From positions 1,901,133 through 1,965,132 of the forward strand of contig CM042181.1 of NCBI GenBank assembly GCA_023376005.1: 64,000 nt of DNA, given 5' to 3'. A model generated the notes under the pieces. It worked only from the letters and a program-made list of their open reading frames with translations. It was not told the DNA's origin and did no database searches. The position numbers and the translations under genes are program-made. Shown one piece after another: positions 41,745 through 54,279 of the stretch; position 1 is the stretch's first letter; each line of letters starts with the position of its first letter. The stretch comes from Doryteuthis pealeii. Lineage: Eukaryota > Mollusca > Cephalopoda > Myopsida > Loliginidae.

Positions 41745-43390
41745 AACATCAGGACAGGCATCCGTAAGCAGCAAAATGTCTAAGACTTCCTTAAGAATTA
41801 TCTTTAGGCACATACTCAAGAACATACAAGACTGGGGTCTTATCGCGTTGGTCTTTGGATTTGATGTCAGCTCCAGATTCAAGAAGGAATCGAAGGAGCT
41901 CACCGATTTCACTGGTTCTTGCTCTATCATAACAATTGTGCGGTGCAATAGAGACTGATATTTCATGAGTCGTTATATCCTCTTTGATAACCTTTTTAAA
42001 CTTCGGCTCTAAATTGGTCGAAACCCGGGTGAAACAATAGCTTAGTTTTGCTTGTCGCTGTCATGTTCAGAAAACTGTCCACCATATCGGAATAATATCT
42101 ATCCACAAAATAGGGATATCTCTGTATATCGTATTTCACCGTAACCACAATTTCACAGCTGTCCCGCGCTATTATTTTGAAGATTGCAAAACCGCCGTTT
42201 TCAGAAAAGATTGAACCGCTGTGTTTGGCAATTGCAGAGAAAACATCTCCAAAGAACGACAAAGTGGTCCCCACAAAAACGTCTGGTGGCAATAGTCCTG
42301 GATATGATCGACCAACTGTTTAACCTTCTCCATACGGTCTACCTTTTCGGCAATCAGTGCCGTTTGTAGAACTAGCTGCATATAGATTCTGTTATTTCTT
42401 CCCATGATCCTTTCAACGACCAGAAGACCCTGGAATGCAAGACGTAAAGGATCGTCTAGAAGACTTTCCAATTCCGACAACGTTGTAAATTCTTGGGAAT
42501 GGTCCAGAAGCTCGTCAGCAGGACCCTTACAGATCTTAGGTAAATCATGAAAGCGCCTCATTTCCAATGCTTGTTTCCAACTGTTTATGTACGGCTGTTG
42601 ATCACACACACCACTGGAATTCATGATTTCTAAGCCCTCTATCCTCTCTAACGTAGAATAATTGGGATTTTTAACGAGATATTCAAATATCGGGAGGTTT
42701 ACATATATAGCAGTGCAAAGAAGTGGGGTTACCCATCGTGGGTCGTCATTTTAATATCAGCACCGGCATTAACTAATACGATTACGCTCTCTATAACGAT
42801 TCCAGGCAACCGCTAAATGAAGGGCCGTAAACCCGTCTTCGTCCTGGATGTTAACCTTCGCGCCCTGACTGGTCAGAAAACTGCATATTTCACTATCGGC
42901 ATACGAACACATTAAAGGGGTCCTTCATTTACGGAGGGTTGATTAATATCGGCTTTCTGAGCTACGATAGTTTTCACTGCTATTAGATTATGACTGAATA
43001 TAGCAACCATAAGCGCGGTTAAGGGCCCGCTGATTTTTCGTTGATATCGGGAGGTACTGCAGGATCATGTCGACCAGCGTTGGGTTGCCGGTCTCTATAG
43101 CGGCAAGAAATGGGTGCCGGTGTATTTCCAGTTGAGGCTCATTTGGGAGCTCCCTGAAGGAGTGAATGTCGAGCAGGTAGCGCATATGTCGACACGTTAT
43201 TGTAGACCGCCATATATAGCGGCGTGCAACCATTTTAGTGTGGAATTTAAATCCTGATGCACTGCTGGGGTTTAAGTTTTTTTTAAGGTTTCTTGAGCTC
43301 GTCCAAGGAATTTGATTCGCTTAATCGGAAGATTCGGTTGAGCAACTGTTTTTTGGATTTTCGGTTTAAGGGTCACGTCGTATAAATATG
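41745..43390 (-). pseudogene. fem1-like: FEM1-like gene A2, main exon (many one-base indels)
   Basis: Second copy of the A gene. Splice acceptor conserved (exon opens at 43390). It keeps the linker that A1 lacks: RRFHDLPKICKGPADELLDH then SQEFTTLSELESLL, which aligns with LSSEFTTVTDL of B1, so A1 has the deletion. About fifteen single-base indels, mostly losses, against A1 over 1.65 kb, with very few substitutions; the frame is cut into at least four pieces. The extra T near 42000 is at a different spot from the A1 frame error, so neither copy supports the other's break. Homology to A1 stops at 41745 (AACATCAGG), where it is fused to the end of the preceding unit, so the C-terminal box is missing too. 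Confidence 0.8.
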
Positions 43391-43439
43391 CTGCAAGAAA
43401 AGAACAGAATTAATTATGAGATAGAGGGATGCTGTTTCT

Positions 43440-43700
43440 CTTAATTTTTTTAGATGAGGCTTGGTGATTTGGATATTGGATTATTCGGCCTATTCGTCCT
43501 CATCTTTATTGTTATAATACACTATTTCTCTGAATTTTAAGAATGAGGCTTGGTGATTGGATTATTTGGATTATTCGGACTATTGTCCTCATCTTTATTG
43601 TTATCTACACTATTTCTCTGATTTTTTTAGATGAGGCTTGGTGATTTGGATTATCTGCATTATTCGCCTATTGTCCTCATCTTTATTGTTATCTACACTA
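43440..43700. repeat. ~85-bp hairpin minisatellite, about 3 units
   Basis: Contracted equivalent of 4912-5838 (about 11 units there). Confidence 0.85.
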
Positions 43701-44197
43701 TTTCACGCCTCTCCCAGCTATGCTTAGTGGAATGAGGACAGGCTCCGATTATGACAAGAAGGTTCGTGTGTCCGAAAAGATTTCCGAGTTCGAAAAGAAA
43801 TACCTGAAGAAGACCGGAGGGCACATCGGCAAAAAAACGTTGTACAGATAACAGTGAAGATGAGGACAATAAGACCGAATAATACAGATAATACTAGAGG
43901 GGTGTTGGTTGGTTGGATTTTACGGCATGTCAACACATTTCGTCAATGAGGCTGACGATTCGTATTATCTGCATTATTCGACTTTTATTCTCATCTTCAT
44001 TGTTATATATACAACGTTTCGGCAGATGTGTCCCCCGGACTTCTTCAGTTGTACAGATAGCAATGTCGTAATCGGGAGCCATCACGTAACTTTGATCTTA
44101 ACCTTTATTCAGTACGCGGAGTATTCCTTCTCATTCCGCTAACCATAGCTAGGGTAAAGGCATTATGCTGTGTTAATATTATTCTATGTTACTGCTG
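43701..44197 (+). other. Unclassified stretch, copy of 5839-6334
   Basis: The lysine-rich frame of the first copy is broken here (GGCAAAAAAACGTTGTAC in place of the codons for GRNVV), arguing against a conserved gene. Confidence 0.35.
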
Positions 44198-44290
44198 CCC
44201 CTGACCAGGATTGAACCTGTAGTCCAGAGATAATTGTCTCTTAGAACTGTCTTAAGCTAATTCCTTTAATCATTAGACCATGTGTTCAAT
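44198..44290 (-). repeat. tRNA-like SINE head (copy)
   Basis: Same box A and box B arrangement as 6335-6425; virtually identical. Confidence 0.45.
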
Positions 44291-44384
44291 GAAGATGAGG
44301 ACACTCGTCCGAATAATGCAGATAATAGTATACAGCCCCATCTAAAAAATTCAGAGAAATAAATAGTATATGTAAATATCTCTT

Positions 44385-45225
44385 TATACATATATAAAGG
44401 GCAGTTGTGTATATGTGTATGTCCGGAGGAAACTTCGAAAATAAAACAATTAACGACAAAGTAAATATATATATATATATATATACATTCATTATCACCA
44501 GGGCTTAGTTTTTTAGTAAAAATAATGAAGATTTTATTTATGTTTGGGAAGATATTTAAAAATTAAAATTTCTATAGTAACAGAAGGTAATTGAAATATG
44601 ATGTTGATTGATTGAATAATAGCCTCATTTATATTGTATTTTTTTAACTGTAAATTATTGAATTAAAATTTCTTACTATATTTATATATTTACGTGGATC
44701 TTATGGGGAATCCAGTGAGGATCTAACTTGTGATAAGTATTAATGGATTTGTGAGACTAACTTTTACTCGCCACCCCCACCAGGCGACGCCGGGTAAGCC
44801 ACTTCTAGTAATATATATAAAGGACAGTTGTGTGAATCTGTATGCCCGGCGGAAACTTCAAAAATAAAACAATTAACGACAAAGAAAATATATAATATAT
44901 ATTATATATATATATATTTATATATATATATATATACACACATTAAATACCACCAGGGCTTGTTTTTGAACAAAAATAATGAAGATTTCATCTATATTCG
45001 TGAAGATAATTAAAAAATGAAATTTAAATGATAACAGCATGGAATCTTTTGCATTTAGTATTTTAAATAGGAGACATTAATTTTTATTTTCAGATTGTCT
45101 TTTTTTACATATGGATTTTAATGGGGTATCCTGTGGGAATCCATCTAGCCATTCAACAATAATGGATCTGTGAGACTTCCTTTTTTTACCGCTCCCCTTC
45201 TGCCCAGGCGACGCCGGGTAGCCGC
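44385..45225 (+). mobile_element. Two tandem Helitron-like family 2 elements
   Basis: Equivalent to 6520-7360. The first ends with hairpin CCAGGCGACGCCGGG and CTTCTAG at ~44806-44809. The second starts there and ends with CCCAGGCGACGCCGGGTAG near 45205-45223. Confidence 0.65.
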
Positions 45226-45244
45226 TTCAAGGAGATCATATAAG

Positions 45245-45605
45245 GGTATTTGCCTGCTCATCCCACTTATGAGGGCTGGACACAAGGTCTCGTTTTTACG
45301 TGGGCACATAAAAATTGCAAGGATCTGGGGGATGGCCCCCCTGGATCGATCCATTAACTGTACTTCACCGGTCCAGAGGCCGAAGCACACTGGACCCCCA
45401 GCCGAGGCCGGGTATAGAAGGTAAGAGTATTTGCCTGCTCATCCCACTTATGAGGGCTGGACACAAGGTCTCGTTTTTACGTGGGCGCATAAAAATTGCG
45501 TCGATTTTAGGGGATGGCCCCCTGGGATCGACGCTATTAATTGTACCTCACCGGTCCAGAGGCCGAAGCACACTGGACCCCCAGCCGAGGCCGGGTATAG
45601 AAGGT
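45245..45605 (+). repeat. GC-rich structured repeat, two tandem units
   Basis: Tandem duplicate of the single block at 7385-7565: both units contain TGAGGGCTGGACACAAGGTC and GTCCAGAGGCCGAAGCACAC. The second keeps GCGTCGAT and GGGATCGACGC; the first lost that inverted pair. Confidence 0.75.
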
Positions 45606-45741
45606 AAGTCTCAAAGCATATAATCTGGAACAGATACTACACTTTGATCCTTCCTTAGTCCAGAAAGGTAAGAAGATACATGATGATAACCTTTACAGAA
45701 ATCAAATAGTCGAGTGAAGATATTTTGGTACCATTATAGTT

Positions 45742-46285
45742 TGTGGCCTACGAAATCATGTCTCTCTTATAGTATGTGGCCTACAAAATCATGTCTCTCT
45801 TATAGAATGTGGCCTACAAAATCATGCCTCTCTTATAGTATGTGGCCTACAAAATCATGTCTCTCTTATAGAATGTGGCCTACGAAATCATGTCTCTCTT
45901 ATAGAATGTGGCCTACGAAATCATGTCTCTCTATAGTGGCTACGAAATCATGTCTCTCTTATAGAATGTGGCCTACGAAATCATGTCTCTCTTATAGAAT
46001 GTGGCCTACGAAATCATGTCTCTCTTATAGTATGTGGCCTACAAAATCATGTCTCTCTTATATGATGTGGCTACAAATCATGTACAAAATCATGTCTCTC
46101 TTATAGAATGTGGCCTACAAAATCATGTCTCTCTTATAGTATGTGGCCTACAAAATCATGCCTCTCTTATAGAATGTGGCCTACGAAATCATGTCTCTCT
46201 TATAGAATGTGGCCTACGAAATCATGTCTCTCTTATAGAATGTGGCCTACGAAATCATGTCTCTCTTATAGAATGTGGCCAACCC
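45742..46285 (+). repeat. 33-bp minisatellite, about 16 units
   Basis: Expanded equivalent of 7685-7866. The repeat ORF it creates is a by-product of the period. Confidence 0.95.
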
Positions 46286-46444
46286 TAAAAAACATATTAT
46301 AAGGTTATAATAATAACTACTAACCCTAACCCTATTTCAGAATTTTAGAATATTTTAGAATTAAATAGATCTGTTTCAAATAAATGATGGAGAAATTCTT
46401 TTTTTAATTATTCTTAATTACTATATACAACTTATGACTGAATT

Positions 46445-47045
46445 GCGTGATATTTACCACGAACCCCACGTGTACGGGTTAGACACAATGCCCTATTAAT
46501 GTGGGACCACCCACAAGCCGAGACTCATGGGTGACGGGTGCAATAAACGCGTTGATACCGTCGGCATTCACCCTCAAAGGAGTGGTGCCCCAGGCACTCG
46601 GCAATAAACCCAGCCCTGTCCCTTTAAATCAAGGGGGCGGGTGTTGCCCGGGGGTGCCCCCCGCCCTGGGATCAACAATAATAGCTTGTAAGATCCAGGG
46701 CCGAAGCCACTGGACCCCACTCTGAAGAGCTGGATTGCATTTATTGAAATTGAATATATGATATTTACGCGTACCCCACTTGTACGGGTCAGGCACAAAG
46801 TCCCTATTAACGTGGGACCACCCACAAGCCGAAGCTCATGGAGTGGCAGGTGAAAAAATTGCGTCGATCCCGTCGGCATTCCCCCTCAAGGGGGGCGCCT
46901 CAGGCGCAGGGCAATAAACCCAGCCCTGCCCCTTTAAATCGAGGGGCAGGTGTTGCCTGGGGATGGCCCCCTGGGATCGACGCTATTAACTTGTAAGATC
47001 CAGGGCGAAGCCACTGGACCCCACTCTGAAGAGCTGGATTGCATT
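46445..47045 (+). repeat. GC-rich structured repeat, units 2 and 3 (copy)
   Basis: Equivalent to 8045-8640, including both inverted pairs (GCGTTGAT/ATCAAC and GCGTCGAT/ATCGACGC). Confidence 0.7.
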
Positions 47046-47250
47046 TATTGAAATTGAATATATGTGAAAAATAATATATTACCTACTACTTATATCTATA
47101 CTCTTACTGAGGTAGGGCACATTCAAACCGGCGAGGCCACATGTTATAACAGAATCTAAAAGGTAAGCCACATATAATAACGGCACATCTTTTAGAATGT
47201 CTTCAAATCCAGATTTAAATGAAAGGAAAAAAAACTCGAAAATAACTTAC

Positions 47251-47260
47251 CTTCAGCCAT
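47251..47260 (-). CDS. fem1-like: FEM1-like gene A2, first coding exon (10 nt)
   Basis: ATGGCTGAAG then GTAAGT on the minus strand, unchanged from A1. Joins the main exon at 43390 in the same phase, though that exon is frameshifted as sequenced. Confidence 0.7.
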
Positions 47261-47639
47261 TTTATATCGTTTTTGTTTAATATACAAGTTCTTCCTCTAC
47301 ACTAAAACCGAACGTTAATAATTAAAAGACTCAAAAATATAGATAGGTATATGAAATCGTGAAAAGTTAAAACTGTAAAACAACAACTGCTTAATAGGTA
47401 GCGTAAAACATACTGTTTAAAAGCTGATAATACAGTAAAAATAACTTCGAAAACTGAAACGTTGTCAGTCCCTAATTTCTATGATTCCATCCATGACGAA
47501 TAAAAAATATATAATAATATAAAAACGCTACTTTAAAAATATATATGGTTTACTTTTATAAGTTTTTATTACTTAAATAAAGAAAAGAAAAGCATTGGGT
47601 GTGACCAAAATTAAGTATGAAATTTCGTCATGCAGGTTC

Positions 47640-47915
47640 CTGCTTGCATAGTTTGAAAGCTACACTTCCACACTGTCGGAAGTTCGATCCCTACTGGCGG
47701 CTGTTCAATCCAGATTAGTTTTATTTTATTTATCTGCATGTCTTTAAATGAAGGTTGATAAATTGTACTATTTATAATTTTCGAACTGTTGTCCTCGTAT
47801 TTATTGTTATATACACATAATTTCGGCTGTTGTGCCATAGGGCTTAATCGGGAGTGTTGAAAGCTATACCCCATGCAATCGCAAGTTCGATCCTTACTGA
47901 CGGCTATCCAATACA
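47640..47915 (+). repeat. Two tRNA-like sequences (copy)
   Basis: Equivalent to 9225-9500; the second T-arm is GCAAG-TTCGATC-CTTAC, one pair weaker than in unit I. Confidence 0.4.
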
Positions 47916-48022
47916 GGTGAATTTTTTTTTCTCGCATTACTTAACATTGGGATATCGTATATAAACTCTGAATAATTTGCTCTAGATTAGAATGAAAAAT
48001 AAATAACCCAGATTTTTTATAT

Positions 48023-48237
48023 TATTATTATTATTATTATTAATTATTAATTATTATTATTATTTATTATTATTAATTATTCAATATTATTATTTATTAT
48101 CATTATTATTCATTATTGTTATTTATTATTATCATTTATTATTCATTATTATTATTATTATTATTATCATTTATTATTCATTATTATTATTATTATTATT
48201 ATCATTCATTATTCATTATTATTATCATTATTATTAT

Positions 48238-48280
<43 letters not shown>

Positions 48281-48285
48281 TATTT
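48023..48285. repeat. (ATT)n microsatellite, LINE tail
   Basis: About 260 bp against about 490 bp at 9603-10095. Confidence 0.85.
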
Positions 48286-48289
48286 CACT

Positions 48290-48755
48290 CTATTCGAGTT
48301 TTTCACGTCTGCTTTAGCCGGTGGCCCACTGGAAGCTTAGTGACAGCAAGTCTCCTCAGGTCTCCAGGACTCTTCTGAGTATTCTAGCTTATCTCAATAG
48401 TGCTGTAGTCTGGATGGTCTCGATTTTTCCTCTGATTTCCAGTTCATACAGACTCTTTGCCAGGCCCTTGGGGACCGTTCCAAGGGCACCAATTACAACT
48501 GGCACAACCTTCACTTTCATGTTCTACAGTTTTCTCAGCTCTCTGGCAAGGTCCAGGTATTTGTCTATCTTTTCGCTTTCTTTCCCTTACACTCGGTGAT
48601 CGGCCGGGACGGCAAAATCCACAAGTTCTCATCTTCTTGTTAATCAACACTACGTTTGGTCTCCTGGCCGGGATCAGGTGATCCGTCTGTATCTCAGTGT
48701 CCCAGAGAATGTTATGCGTATGACTCTCCAGGTCAGATTCAGGTGTGTGCGTGTA
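48290..48755 (-). pseudogene. LINE endonuclease-domain fragment (copy 1, third unit)
   Basis: Equivalent to 10100-10575. Frames spell LINKKMRTCGFCRPGR and CASCNWCPWNGPQG, with stops. Confidence 0.6.
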
Positions 48756-48769
48756 ACATTTGGTTGAAT

Positions 48770-49330
48770 TATTATTATTATCATTATTATTATTATTTAC
48801 TCCTTTTGAGTTTTCACATCAGCGTTAGCTGATGGTCTTTCACTGGAGTCTGAGTGACAGCAAGTCTCCTCAGGTCTCCAGGACTCTTCTGTGTATTCTG
48901 GCAGATTGCAGCAGTGCAGTGTTCTGAATAGTTTCAATCCTTCCTCTGATTTCCAGACTTTCCAAGCCCCTTTCCAATCCTTTTGGGACCGTTCTAAGAG
49001 CACCAACCACAATTGGTATCACTTTGACTTTCATATTCCATAACTTTTTCAGTTCTCTGGCAAGGTCCAGATATTTGTCCATTTTTTTTTATTTTCCTTT
49101 AGCTTCACCCTGTGATCTGCTGGAACTGCAAAATCCACCAGTTGACAAGTTCTTTTTTTTTTTTTTTTTTTTGTTAATCAGCACTAGGTCTGGTGTTCTT
49201 GCTGGGATAAGGTGATCCGTTTTTATTTCAAAGTCCCAGAGAATTTTATGTGTTTCGTTCTCAAGAACAGATTCTGGTTTATACATATACCATTTTGTTG
49301 TATGGTCAAAATTTAATTTTTTGCATAATC
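48770..49330 (-). pseudogene. LINE endonuclease-domain fragment (copy 2, third unit)
   Basis: ESVLENETHKILWDFEIKTD, ARTPDLVLINKK, then, beyond an inserted (T)n run at 49154-49172, DLARELKKLWNMKVKVIPIV and RGRIETIQNTALLQSARIHR. The T-run (A-run on the element strand) is absent from unit I and present in unit II. Confidence 0.65.
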
Positions 49331-49439
49331 CCCAGGGGATCCAGTCGTGTCTAGTTTTGTACTCCCGTTGTGCTAGTTTGCTATTATTATTATTGTTATT
49401 GTTATTATTATTATTATTATTATTCCTAGCATGACCTAT

Positions 49440-50240
49440 GAATCTACTACAGTGCGGTAATTTAATTATTACAACGTTTGATATAGTTTCTTAAGAGCGA
49501 TTGCAAAATACTACAATAACAAGAATTCATTATTGGAATTTCAGTCTCGGAAGACTATACTGTCCCTGTAGATGTTGATGTGCCGGTGCTTTGCAATAAC
49601 AAGAATAATAACCTTACTTTAAATCTCTCGTTCCCTCACACTATCTTTTCTCGAAAAAAAATCGACTCTAGTGACCAAGGTTTGAGCTGGCCTACCTGTC
49701 GCTGTTGCTTGAAAATATATATTTCTTCGGTGATCCACTCCTGCCTTGGGTCAGATAACCACGGTGTAACTTTACAGAAACAGGTAACAGTCGTTCTATA
49801 GAAGAAATCAGAAGAAATCTGAAAGAGGGGCAGCCTATTTATAGGTGTTGTTTAACTGCCTCCTCTCCCACCAGCTTCGAACCAGTCAAACCACCTTTTG
49901 TTCACATTTTTCTTCTTTTTATTATGTTCGAAATAGATTAGTGTTATCGCTTTCGTGCGCTCACCCCTTCTCTCTCTATCTTTTCCCTACTGTTTTTTCT
50001 TATATTTTTCCCTTTTCTCTCTTTCTTTATAATAAAAATGGAATGGCCCATTATTTAGCTAAGGTAACGACACTCACGAGAAATAAGAATTCGCCGGAGA
50101 AACAACACCATATAATCAGGATTTACATTATTGCATTTCCTCTTGGACAATTTGGACGGTCTGATTTTTAACAAAGAGGGTGTTGCAAGATGATAACGGT
50201 CGTACAATTAAGGAACACGAGTATTAGTATATATATATTA
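49440..50240 (+). repeat. Dispersed repeat family D (third unit)
   Basis: Equivalent to 11235-12660 without the 660-bp block; a 34-bp sequence (CTGTCCCTGTAGATGTTGAT...) takes its place. Confidence 0.55.
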
Positions 50241-50367
50241 TGGGGTTAAATCGAACTTAACCGACCCAAATTCCACCATCGTATATCACCCCGCCGAAAG
50301 ATTTAAAAAATACCAAAAAAATCAGGGAATTAACCGAATTTAATTAAATTTTCAGTGTTGATATAAT

Positions 50368-50369
<2 letters not shown>

Positions 50370-50407
<38 letters not shown>

Positions 50408-50484
50408 GGCAGTTGTGTGAATCTGTATGTCAGGTGGAAACTTCAAAAATAAAACAATTAACGACAAAGGAGATATATATATAT

Positions 50485-50516
<32 letters not shown>

Positions 50517-50600
50517 TATATATATTAAATATCACCAAGACTTGGTTTTTGAGCAAAAATAATAGAGATTTGATTTATATTCGTGAAGATGATTCAAACA
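50370..50600 (+). mobile_element. Helitron-like family 2, 5' portion
   Basis: Equivalent to 12786-12955, with both (TA)n tracts longer (50371-50402 and 50473-50526). Confidence 0.55.
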
Positions 50601-51179
50601 GGTGGCCTCATTGGGGGAGTCTTACCCCTATGCAGAGGTGCATTCTAACGCACCAGCCGACAGGGCGGTATTAGACACTGGACACTATTTTATGCGAATT
50701 GTAATAATAAATGAATAATATACTTAATGCTTCAAGCAAATTATCAAATACTATTAATATTGTAGTGTAAGTCCTAAATTATAATGTACTAACCAGGAGT
50801 TTTTTGTACTCCGATCGAAGCGGTGAGAGAGCCGCTGTGAGTGGATTAAAATAGGCAAATATTTAATAGATAAAAAATTAACTGTAAGGTGTAAAGTGGT
50901 ACATTACGATAAGATGTGTAAGTTTTCAAAAAGTCATTAAAATAAGTATCTTTTTATATGCATTCTTATTTAATTTCACTAGTCTTTCTAATTTAATATA
51001 TTACATTACATTAAAAAGTTAAATACATATGCCCAGAGGACACATATTCTTGCTAGCAAATGACTCTAGACCACTGGGTCTCACCCTGGGTCAATATAAC
51101 ATTTTTTGGTCCAGGCAAGCAAAAAAAATTTTAATTATAAAAATACAATAGCATTTGTTAACATTGAATGGCAAATCAA

Positions 51180-51840
51180 AAGGGGGTGTCTCTGTTGAAT
51201 CATACTCACCTTGTCTGTTCTTGGTGGCAACTGTAGATCCCAGGTATCTGAGCTAGAACTTGACCCTCTATCAATATGTTTTGTCCAGTGTCATGTCTCG
51301 CAGAATGCCCCATTAAAAAGACCTTTATTTGATTAGGCCTGGAGTAACGTCAAAAAGAAGTGCTCATATACTTTGAAAAGAAAATTACAACTCATGGTTA
51401 GTTCATTATAATAGTTTTTTTATTGATTTTAACGGCACATCAATCCGCCTGGGGTTATGTCATGCCTAACGGTTAGGAAGTTATACATAGTGGATTTATA
51501 TTTATACTTTTTAGTAATTGGTTTTAACAATGTGTTAGCATTATTGGGGATTATGTTGTATGGTATTGGTTTGTTTCATGTCTATATTCTATGGTATAAT
51601 TTTATTTCCCTAAAAAAAGAGAGAATATCCTCCATGTTGACATTTTCAAACAGATCTTTCATATTGTTTGTTTTAAAATAACGGTTTCTGATGTGAGCAA
51701 GAAACTGCATTCTATGAATAAGTGTTTAACTGTCAAAGGTGTTTGACATGTTCCACATTGTGGTTGTTGTTCTTGTTTGAGTATATTGGAGTGCGTTAGT
51801 CTTGACCAATGCGTAATCGGGATACAATGATAATTATAAT
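51180..51840 (-). pseudogene. LINE fragments (RT thumb piece and 3' end)
   Basis: 51180-51370 is the degraded equivalent of 13539-13748. 51410-51840 is the LINE 3' end with stem-loop at ~51434-51466 (GGCACATCAATCC with GGGGTTATGTCATGCC). Confidence 0.55.
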
Positions 51841-52155
51841 TGAGTAGAAAGACTTGGATTACAATAATATAACTTTATTTGAATAGAATGAGTTCTGATG
51901 TGAATCGATAGTGAACTTTCAAATATTCCATCATATCGGTAAGGTTATACTCTTAATCTGAACGTTTCTTCGCGTCACGGTACGGTTAAAAAAAAGAAAA
52001 AAAAAGTTTTTCATCAAGCGTATTTGCTTTTAGAGAATATTAAATTTAAGTAAAATTGAATTAGAGTTTAGCAATTTTAACTCTAAGTGAAAAAAAAAAG
52101 TTGAATCAAATTACAAGTTTTTAAAAATCTACGTCCAAGACTGCTAAATGGTTTT

Positions 52156-52400
52156 AGGACCAGATGAACTTTAGACACCCCTTTTGCGATCTCGATTCGT
52201 GGGGACCTTTTTTCCATTTACACCGTCAAAATCCGGGTAATTGTTAACAGACGAATTTTAGATTTTTTTTTATAATTATAAAACTAACCCCTAACCTTTA
52301 TCCCAACCGCTAACAAACAACCGGATTTTAACGGTGTAAATGGGAGAAGTGTCCTTGTTAGTTGAGATAGCGGAAGGGGTGCCTAAAGGTTATATGGTTC
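52156..52400. mobile_element. MITE, GGACC family (third unit)
   Basis: Equivalent to 14576-14817; the left end reads GGACCAGATGAACTTTAGAC and the right end GGGGTGCCTAAAGGTTATAT. Confidence 0.65.
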
Positions 52401-52489
52401 TGATTTTTTTTTGTAGTGAATTTCAGGGTAATTTTTTTATTTTTTTTATTTTTACAACACAAATTGGACAGACGATGGTTTCGTTTGGT

Positions 52490-52800
52490 TTGTTTGATTT
52501 TACGGCATGTCAACCCTTGTTGGGATATTTTATGCTGAGGATATTTTCTTCTATTCACGCTTGATAGGTATGCAAATTAAAAAATTAAAAATTAAAAATT
52601 AAAAAAAATTAAAAATTAAAAAAAAGAATTTTCAAAACTAATTTTTCTGTTTAACTAATCGAAAATGTGTATAAAAAGTGGAGTTAAAAAATTGAGTCAT
52701 CAAGAATGAATAATAAAAAAAAATTTTTTTAAGTCTTCGGCATAAAATAACCCAACAAGGGTTGACTTGCCTTAAAATTCAACCAAATTGTAAGCTATCA
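52490..52800. repeat. Inverted pair of LINE 3' ends
   Basis: Equivalent to 14839-15230. The poly(A) is replaced by a tandem AAAATTAAAAATT repeat (52574-52625). Confidence 0.55.
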
Positions 52801-52974
52801 TTTTATTTTATTCATACTATGAAACGTGGCAAAAATTTTAAAAAATTAATTAAAAAAAAAAAAAAGAAAAAAAAAAGGGCTCTTCCAATAAATCGGCTGG
52901 TCTCGGAGGAATCATATTTTCTCTTTTAAAAATGAAATGATTTTAATTTTTCATGAAGAAATTGGGACTGCATC

Positions 52975-53500
52975 GTAAATTAAGAATCGTGGACCCTCTG
53001 GCGGCTTGTTAGTACAATTCTGGACTTGCAGATGCAGTCATACATTGCAAGGGAAATTCCCATCTGCATTTGATGGTTCATGACGACGAAGACATCTGCA
53101 GCCCTGTTAATTTCGATATTGAGCCGCTTAGCACCTGTGCGGCAGGAGTCTCGCTAACTGTCTGTTGGAGAGTAGATCTTCCACGCTTGAAGGTGGGATG
53201 GCGCATTTATTCAGCGTTGAGTGAATGACCTTTGAACGGATTATGGGAGCCTCTCCTCCGCGTGCCGCCAGCGAGTTCCCCGTAAAATACTTTACGGTGA
53301 ACTCAGTCAGTAGGCATGCGGATGGTGTGATACAACTATCGCAGTTGGCGTTGCGATAGGATGGTCTCAATGCGTGCTCTGCTTCTAATTTCTAAGTGGG
53401 AGGTTTTATGCCACCATTTTACACTTAGTATGCGTTGGAGGCAGTTGATGTGAAATGACTCAAGTTTTTTTCCTGGTCTTAGAATCTATAGCTGGTGTAC
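52975..53500 (-). pseudogene. LINE C-terminal fragment with zinc-finger tail (third unit)
   Basis: Equivalent to 15350-15890; the frame is more decayed. Confidence 0.55.
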
Positions 53501-53610
53501 CGCGAATCTTCCGTGGGTGTGCTGTGAGTGTTGAGGACGGTTGATCATCCTCTTATATTTTATTCTATTACTTTAATATTTTTGTTTTAATTCAATATTT
53601 TTTATATATA

Positions 53611-54229
53611 CTAGCACATATATGCACCCTCCGGGTGCAAGTATTAAAGTTTTAATATAATAAATATCATGTTAAATTAGAAAAGCCAAATAAACTGAAT
53701 AAGAATGCAGATAAAAATATTTGAACAGAGGGGTATGATTTAAAAATAGAAACAACTTTGAAACTAACTCTTCCCTTATCTTTCATTGGTAAATTTTCCT
53801 AAATTAACTATTTAGTTAAAATAAAATAAAGAATGAAATTACAGTTATTTCTTCTTTTTAATGAATTTTTTAAAAGATTTATCCGAGATTTTTGCTCATA
53901 TTCATTGATATAAAACCAAACAATTAGAAATCAATAATACTAAGCATATATTTATTAAAATCAAATTTTTAAGATCAATATGCAAATTAGCCTTCCCATT
54001 CACACTGTAAACCGCTATTTTCTTGTATATATAAATACAATTGCATGTTATTAGTATGTAGATATGGTCAACAGTCTTAATGATGAAAAACAATTTTATT
54101 AATAATTGTGGTTTAAATAAAAATAAAATCATGGAGAATATGATGTAAATAACTAAAAGAATTGTGACTTGTATAGTAATATAGTTTCGGTTACAGACAG
54201 AAAAACACAAAATCTCCATTATAATAAGA
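53611..54229 (-). mobile_element. Helitron-like element, family 1, both ends visible
   Basis: 619 bp. Minus strand: 5' TCTTATTATAATGGAGA at 54229 preceded by A; 3' hairpin GCACCC-GGA-GGGTGC (53638-53624), TATATGTG spacer and CTAG (53614-53611) followed by T. Inserted near the position equivalent to 15999-16060, and the 60 bases with the left palindrome arm are missing here. Confidence 0.8.
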
Positions 54230-54279
54230 TTTTTGACAATCATACAATAATCATGACAAGCAAACTGCGAATAACACGG

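Larger units (their letters stand above)
43391..47250 (-). other. Intron of gene A2 (3860 bp)
   Basis: Donor GTAAGTTATTTTC at 47250, acceptor at 43391. Same repeat order as the A1 intron, with a contracted hairpin minisatellite and expanded GC-rich and 33-bp repeats. Confidence 0.7.

Noticed and set aside
48116..48340. Open frame of I/Y/H repeats
   Set aside because: Translation of the (ATT)n tract.
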